Source of the DNA: Pseudocolwellia sp049933045
Lineage (GTDB): Bacteria; Pseudomonadota; Gammaproteobacteria; Enterobacterales; Alteromonadaceae
NCBI RefSeq assembly: GCF_049933045.1
Contig: NZ_CP187926.1
Span: forward strand, 1,798,001 to 1,862,000
Direction of reading: 5' to 3'
Length of the DNA stretch: 64,000 nt
In this document: piece after piece, positions 58,975 through 64,000 of the stretch
Position numbering within the stretch: position 1 is the first letter of the stretch
Layout of the letters: the number at the start of each line of letters is the position of its first letter
Made by a program: the position numbers and the translations under genes
Notes under the pieces: model-generated
Told to the model about the DNA's origin: nothing
Databases searched by the model: none
The model's input: only the letters and a program-made list of their open reading frames with translations

Positions 58975-60525
58975 TTATTCTTTATTAATAATGTTGGTCA
59001 GCGTGGCTGCTAAGCGTGTTGCTATGTCAGGATACTGGGCAATAACATTATGCTGTTCTTTTAAATCCTTAGATAAGTCAAACAATTGCGCTTCGCTAGA
59101 TAAACCATTTTCTACGGTCTTATTAGACAACCAGTCCGGTGTTTCACCAGAGAATGGTGCAATATATTTCCAGTTTTTTTCACGAAGTGACAAAGTAAAT
59201 GACTCTTCCAACATAACACTTCGGCCTTCGCCATCAACATTTAATAGTGCAGGTAAAATATCCTGGCTATCAATGGCTTCGGTTGAAGGAACGTCAACAC
59301 CAACTAAGGTAGCTAATGAGCGATAGAAATCAATTTGACTGACTAACGCATCACTATCGCCATTAACTTTTATTCCATTTGGGTAAGTAACAATCATAGG
59401 TACACGTGTACCTGCTTCATAGGCACTGTATTTTCCGCCTCTAAAAGCTCCTGAAGGATCATGATCACCTAGCATTTCTACTGCAGCATCATCATAGCCA
59501 TCATCGAGCACTGGGCCGTTATCACTTGAAAAAATAATGAGCGTGTTTTCATATAAGCCAAGTTTTTTTAACTCATCAACAATCTGCCCTGTCATCCAGT
59601 CCATTTGTACAATGGCATCACCACGGCGACCCATACTAGTTTTGCCAACAAACATTTTGTTCGGCGCTCTAGGTACGTGAATATCTGAAAACGGAAAGAA
59701 AAGCATAAAGGGTTCATCTTTGCTTTCTTGCATAAAGGTTTTCGCTTTATCAGTAAAAACAAACGGGAAGTCTTCATCAACCCATTCAGCGGCTTTACCA
59801 CCTGACATCCAGCCTATTCGACTAATTCCATTAACAATGGTCGCGCTATGTTGTAGATCAGCACCCATTTTCAATAACTCAGGTGCTTCTGTGCCTAACG
59901 GTCGATCACTAATATCTTCTGCATAACTTACTTTAATTGGGTCATTAGGATCTAATCCCACTACATGGTGGTTTTCTAAGTAAACGGTAGGTACACGGTC
60001 CCCTGTTGCTGGTAGTAGAAAGCTATAGTCGAAACCTAACTCTATTGGACCTGGCTTAACTGCTTTATTCCAATCAACGAAGCCATCACCTAACCCTAAA
60101 TGCCATTTACCCACCACGGCCGTTTTATACCCAGCCTCTTTAAACACTTTTGGGAGCGTGGGTTTTGTATGATCAATAATTAATGGTGCATCACCCGGCA
60201 AAATAGCGGCTTTATTGCGAAAAGCATATCTTCCAGTTAACAATGAAAAACGTGAAGGCGTGCAGGTAGATGCAGAACTATGTGCATCAGTAAAGCGAAT
60301 ACCATCTTGTGCTAAGGCATCAATATTAGGTGTTGAAACACTGGTAGCCCCATAACTTGATAAATCACCATAGCCCAGATCATCAACATAAAAAATCACA
60401 ACATTCGGCTTTTGAATATTTGCTGTTGCTTCTTTAGTCGGCTCAGTTGTTACTTGTTCACTACAAGCTAACAGCCCTAATAATGAAAAACATATTCCCG
60501 ACAAATATAATTTGTTTTTTCTCAC
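58975..60525 (-). CDS. S1-family sulfatase lipoprotein (arylsulfatase A-like)
   Basis: 516 residues from GTG 60525 (GGAG eight bases upstream); TTG 60546 is the longer alternative. A lipoprotein signal ends in LLGLLAC (Cys21). FGE motif C-T-P-S-R is in STCTPSRFSLLTGRYAFR (Cys88). Metal site residues are in FYVDDLGYGDLSSYG and IFSSDNGPVLDDG. VVGKWHLGLGDGF and AFRGGKYSAYEAGTRVPMIV are further S1 blocks. The closest general type is arylsulfatase A / galactose-6-sulfatase, so removal of 6-O-sulfate from galactose is a reasonable guess. Confidence 0.88.
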   Translation of the reverse strand: MRKNKLYLSGICFSLLGLLACSEQVTTEPTKEATANIQKPNVVIFYVDDLGYGDLSSYGATSVSTPNIDALAQDGIRFTDAHSSASTCTPSRFSLLTGRYAFRNKAAILPGDAPLIIDHTKPTLPKVFKEAGYKTAVVGKWHLGLGDGFVDWNKAVKPGPIELGFDYSFLLPATGDRVPTVYLENHHVVGLDPNDPIKVSYAEDISDRPLGTEAPELLKMGADLQHSATIVNGISRIGWMSGGKAAEWVDEDFPFVFTDKAKTFMQESKDEPFMLFFPFSDIHVPRAPNKMFVGKTSMGRRGDAIVQMDWMTGQIVDELKKLGLYENTLIIFSSDNGPVLDDGYDDAAVEMLGDHDPSGAFRGGKYSAYEAGTRVPMIVTYPNGIKVNGDSDALVSQIDFYRSLATLVGVDVPSTEAIDSQDILPALLNVDGEGRSVMLEESFTLSLREKNWKYIAPFSGETPDWLSNKTVENGLSSEAQLFDLSKDLKEQHNVIAQYPDIATRLAATLTNIINKE

Positions 60526-60699
60526 CTTTAACACTCCAAAGTACAATCAAAAAATAAGGTTTAACGCTAAACCTAAATATCACATAAAAATCTATAAAAG
60601 GCAATTCAAATATAAAAGTTATAAATAATACAATGATAACTATGTATTTTTATATTTAACTAAAATTGCCTATTAAGTTTATCGACAACATAAAACCAA

Positions 60700-62625
60700 C
60701 TATTTTGAGTAAGGCGTAAGAAAACTATCGCTTTGTAAATGATTCCAACGAGATGATAACCATCGTTTCATCCAAGGGTTTTGTTTTGCCGCATCTGCTG
60801 TAGTGTTCTCTGGCGGATTAAACTGTAGAGAAAACATGTCGTGTAAATAATTAGCACTATTTAATATCTCTAAAGTTTCAATATCGGATTGGCTATGATT
60901 GATAACTGCAGTCAAAGCTTTAACGGTGTCAATTTCATTAAATAGTGTAAGAAACTCAATTGCTTTAGCTTTGTTAAGCAGGTTTAATTCAGATTTATAT
61001 AATGCTTTAATATCGGGTATAAACATTGCGGCCTGCTCACCATAAGATGTTAAAACCATTAATGCCCAATAGCGTTTCCATTCATTCTTTGAATTAAGTA
61101 AGGTAGTTAATTCTTTTTTTGACTCACTTACCGGCTGATACTGCATATTTGCAATATCAATCAATTCGCTGATCTGAGATTTGTTATCATGACCAAAAGT
61201 TTCCGTATCATTAAAGGCTTCTTTTGCTAAGAAAGACTCAGGGTAAAAACTTAAATCTGGCATTGATTTTAATTGCACGTTCAATTTTGTACGTAAAGAT
61301 ACAAGTGTATTTTTATAAGCAGGTTCATTGGCAAGGTTGTTCATCTCATGGGGATCAGTTTCAATATTAAATAACTGTTCAGCACTTTTAGGTTCATAGA
61401 ATGCTGACTGGTTAGCATTAAGTTTACCTTGGCGATATAAGTCTTTCCATTCTACTGCCGCTGCTTGTTTGTAGCGATATTCACTAAAGAGTGCATCAGG
61501 ATAATGCGGTAAATAACGACGAACGTATTTAAACTTACCTACACGAATAGCGCGAACAAAGTCATATTTTTCATCCATACGGTCTTCATAACTAAAACTG
61601 GTGTCTCTTTTGTTAACACTCGCTAAACTAATATTTTTGCCTATAAAGGCACTACCATCATGCTGCGTTGCTTTATTTAAACCCGCAAGTTTTAGTAAGG
61701 TTGGTCCAAAATCGATAAAATTGACGATACCCGAAACACGCTTATTACTGACATTTTGCATATCTTGAGCAACCAAATGCTGAAAGTTTTTTGGAATGCG
61801 TACGACTAACGGTACTGAAAGGCCACGTTCATATATATATCCTTTACTTGCTGGCATTACACCGCCGTGGTCACCAAAATAGAAAACAAAGGTATTTTCA
61901 AGCTCGCCTTCCTGCTCAAGTTTAGCCATAACCTCACCAATTTTCTTATCAACAATTTGATGCGCATCTAAGTAGCGGGCTTGAGTGTAGCGAAATAATT
62001 CGGTATTAGGGTAAATTGGAAATAATTCAACTGAATTTGGATCGTGTTTTGTTACAACAGTCTCTAGGTCTGTTAACGGAAAATGTAATTTATGTTCATG
62101 CGTATCCTTCCATGTTTGCATATGGAAAAATGGTTGATTAGGTTTGCGATTCTGCCATTGTGCTTTTTTTGAAGACTCATCCCACTCTTTACTATCTTCA
62201 ATAAAATTATAATCAAGCTTTGAATTATTCGTTGTGTAATAGCCCGCATTTTTTAACTGAGTGCTAAATACCGTTAGCCCTTGGGGTAAGTTTACCTTTT
62301 GTGCTGGACGATGAAATTGCGTACCTATTCTAGGCCCATAAGCGCCTGTTGCTAAGGTGGTTCTTGCTGTTGAACAAACCGGGGCATTAGATAAAGCGTT
62401 ATCGAAAATAAGTCCATGCTGGGCTAACTTTTCAACATTAGGCATTGCTGCACCTTGCTTATTATAAAGCTTTAAAAAGTGCTTGGAATTATCTTCCGAT
62501 ATTAGCCATAAAAAGTTTGGCTTTTTCTCAACGTTAGCAACATCAACCTTATCGGTATTAGCTGCACTGACAAGATTTGTTCCTGCTGAACATAAAATCA
62601 ATATCATACTTAATTTTTTAAACAT
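60700..62625 (-). CDS. S1-family sulfatase with C-terminal extension
   Basis: 641 residues from ATG 62625 (GAG seven bases upstream); TTG 62652 is the extended option. A signal peptide (MILILCSAGTNLVSA) is present. The modification motif is C-S-T-A-R in NAPVCSTARTTLATG (Cys84), with Thr instead of the usual Pro or Ala in the third place. The metal site is LISEDNSKHFLKLY, then FYFGDHGGVMPASKGYIYERG. Beyond ~460 there is a ~150-residue helical tail (SESKKELTTLLNSKNEWKRYWALMVL) resembling HEAT repeats. Probably active on the same polymer. Confidence 0.85.
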   Translation of the reverse strand: MFKKLSMILILCSAGTNLVSAANTDKVDVANVEKKPNFLWLISEDNSKHFLKLYNKQGAAMPNVEKLAQHGLIFDNALSNAPVCSTARTTLATGAYGPRIGTQFHRPAQKVNLPQGLTVFSTQLKNAGYYTTNNSKLDYNFIEDSKEWDESSKKAQWQNRKPNQPFFHMQTWKDTHEHKLHFPLTDLETVVTKHDPNSVELFPIYPNTELFRYTQARYLDAHQIVDKKIGEVMAKLEQEGELENTFVFYFGDHGGVMPASKGYIYERGLSVPLVVRIPKNFQHLVAQDMQNVSNKRVSGIVNFIDFGPTLLKLAGLNKATQHDGSAFIGKNISLASVNKRDTSFSYEDRMDEKYDFVRAIRVGKFKYVRRYLPHYPDALFSEYRYKQAAAVEWKDLYRQGKLNANQSAFYEPKSAEQLFNIETDPHEMNNLANEPAYKNTLVSLRTKLNVQLKSMPDLSFYPESFLAKEAFNDTETFGHDNKSQISELIDIANMQYQPVSESKKELTTLLNSKNEWKRYWALMVLTSYGEQAAMFIPDIKALYKSELNLLNKAKAIEFLTLFNEIDTVKALTAVINHSQSDIETLEILNSANYLHDMFSLQFNPPENTTADAAKQNPWMKRWLSSRWNHLQSDSFLTPYSK

Positions 62626-62731
62626 ACAAACACTCATAGCTTTATCAATCAACCTTTACGGTTAATAAAAAATAATGTTTACATCGACTTAACCTTTAAT
62701 TAAGTCGATAACAAACGACAGTTAACTTTAG

Positions 62732-64000
62732 TTATTGCACACCAGAATACTGCTCAACTTCCATTTCTTTTTCCCAATTCACAAGCTTAGCTTTAAGTTT
62801 TGTGACAATGATTGGATTTTCAGTGGCTAAATCAACTTTCTCTGACATATCATTTTCAATATTAAAAAGCTTTAATTTACCACTTCGATAGGCAAGTAAC
62901 TTCCAATCGCCTTCACGCACAGATGCATATAAATCTTCATATGCACGATAACCATAGATAGGTTCAGTACGTGTTAGTTTTGAGTTATTCTTGATTGTCT
63001 CAACAAGAGAAATACCATCAAGGTTTTGGTATTTTTCAACATTACCGCCGCTAATTTCGATTAAGGTCGGAAACAAGTCAGTTGATTGAACAACGCTATC
63101 ATTGGTTTTTCCAGCTTGTGTTACGCCAGGCCAACTTACAATGAAAGGTACTCTAGCGCCGCCTTCAAATAAGGTATCGATTTTTTTCCCACCCTGTAAA
63201 GGTGCATTGTCTAACAAGCCCCCTTGATCAGATAAAAAGATAACAATGGTGTTCTTATCAATATTTTTATCTGAAAGTGCTTGTCTAATTCGACCAATAG
63301 ATTCATCAACACCCCCCACTAAAGCGGCATGATGTGCTTCCTTATCAGAAAGACCTTTTTGTTTATAATGTTCATATAAATCCTTTCTGCCCTGCAAAGG
63401 ACTGTGTATACCGTAATACCACATAGACAACATAAAAGGCTTATCTTGATCAAACTCTTCAATAAACTCAACGGCATCATCAGTTAATTTATCAGTTAAG
63501 TAGCCTTCTTTAACGTCTTTATAAACATCACTATTTTTAAAAAATGGTGCATAATAACTTTTAGGGTGACCCCAATTTGTTGTACCGCGTTGCTGATCAA
63601 AACCTTGATCTGTTGGTAAATACCCTTCATGACCTAAATGCCATTTACCGACAAACATATTATAATAACCTTGCTCTTTTAAGGCTTCTGCATAAGTCGT
63701 ATATTCAGTATCTAGCCAATTAACACTAGGCACCTTTGCGGGATCTTTTTCCCAATAATGAAAGCGTTGTTCAGTACGACCATATTCATCAAAGCCATAT
63801 TGCGGTTTATGCGGTATATGCCTTACCATTTTTATTCTGGCTGGATGCTGCCCTGTCACTAACGTTGCCCGACTTGGACTACAGGTAGGTGTTGGTATAT
63901 ACATACTATTAAAATCGACACCATCGCCTGCCAGCTTTTCTATATTAGGTGTTTCGTAATGACTATTTTTACTTGTACGAGATGCCCAGCCCATATCATC
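62732..64000 (-). CDS. S1-family sulfatase, N-terminus beyond the window
   Basis: About 422 residues are visible, ending at 62732; the gene runs off the right edge. It begins within the DDMGWAS metal-binding loop, so only the signal and first strand are missing. The catalytic Cys is in PTCSPSRATLVTGQHPARIKM (C-S-P-S-R), with MFVGKWHLGHEGYLPTDQGFD and FLSDQGGLLD further on. APLQGGKKIDTLFEGGARVPFIVSWPG is typical of arylsulfatase A-like S1 enzymes. The fourth sulfatase of the locus, all on the same strand. Confidence 0.9.
   Translation of the reverse strand, partial: DDMGWASRTSKNSHYETPNIEKLAGDGVDFNSMYIPTPTCSPSRATLVTGQHPARIKMVRHIPHKPQYGFDEYGRTEQRFHYWEKDPAKVPSVNWLDTEYTTYAEALKEQGYYNMFVGKWHLGHEGYLPTDQGFDQQRGTTNWGHPKSYYAPFFKNSDVYKDVKEGYLTDKLTDDAVEFIEEFDQDKPFMLSMWYYGIHSPLQGRKDLYEHYKQKGLSDKEAHHAALVGGVDESIGRIRQALSDKNIDKNTIVIFLSDQGGLLDNAPLQGGKKIDTLFEGGARVPFIVSWPGVTQAGKTNDSVVQSTDLFPTLIEISGGNVEKYQNLDGISLVETIKNNSKLTRTEPIYGYRAYEDLYASVREGDWKLLAYRSGKLKLFNIENDMSEKVDLATENPIIVTKLKAKLVNWEKEMEVEQYSGVQ

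Overview
The window reads as the chromosome of a marine, low-GC gammaproteobacterium, most likely an Alteromonadales member of the Colwellia/Thalassotalea type. The basis is the AT-rich spacers, the set of gammaproteobacterial conserved genes (yciB, yciI, ychJ, sulA, the VC2046/SO_2500 family), a 16S-tRNA-Ile-23S-5S operon, and a large load of sulfated-polysaccharide enzymes. No genus is proven from what can be seen here.

Layout. 0-3.5 kb: a chemotaxis-type STAS/CheY pair (minus), a coiled-coil Sel1 protein, then yciB-yciI-lprI-like (plus). 3.7-7.1 kb: an accessory island holding a broken RloC-like ATPase/nuclease gene, bracketed by inverted arrays of ~22-bp repeats that look like transposon ends whose transposase is gone. 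7.6-10 kb: SOS-controlled sulA, ychJ, a VC2046-family gene and a GNAT acetyltransferase. 10.2-16.7 kb: an rRNA operon on the minus strand with two strong promoters, a single tRNA-Ile in the spacer, and a duplicated 5S tail plus terminator downstream. 17.4-21.5 kb: hexuronate catabolism (uxuB, a FadR-type GntR regulator, uxuA) with a shared palindromic operator. 21.9-27 kb: an acyl-CoA hydrolase, a eukaryotic-type AdoMet decarboxylase, a ROK regulator and a thiolase. 27.4-27.9 kb: a c-di-GMP-I riboswitch in front of a secreted DUF3718 protein. 28.6-35.1 kb: a mannitol-type operon (HAD phosphatase, SorC regulator, NCS1-like permease, mannitol 2-dehydrogenase family enzyme, fructokinase). 35.4-42.8 kb: assorted metabolic genes including a broken iron alcohol dehydrogenase, a frameshifted DoxX-like gene, an internally duplicated membrane protein and two tRNA-Ser 3' fragments. 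42.8-51 kb: an octaheme cytochrome/TPR protein and a tripartite RND efflux system. 51.3-64 kb: a sulfated-galactan (probably lambda-carrageenan) utilisation locus with a GH150-like beta-propeller enzyme, a GH110-like alpha-1,3-galactosidase, four S1 sulfatases and an aldose 1-epimerase.

The carbohydrate modules fit a degrader of algal biomass: hexuronates (uxuAB) and mannitol, an algal storage polyol (28.8-35 kb), feed KDG and fructose-6-phosphate routes. The last 13 kb would cut sulfated galactan, remove sulfates and release galactose.

Several genes are broken. There are two in-frame TAG codons (RloC-like, alcohol dehydrogenase) and three single-base shifts in homopolymer runs (alcohol dehydrogenase, DoxX-like, GH150-like). 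The homopolymer cases could be sequencing errors and should be checked against reads before any gene is called dead.
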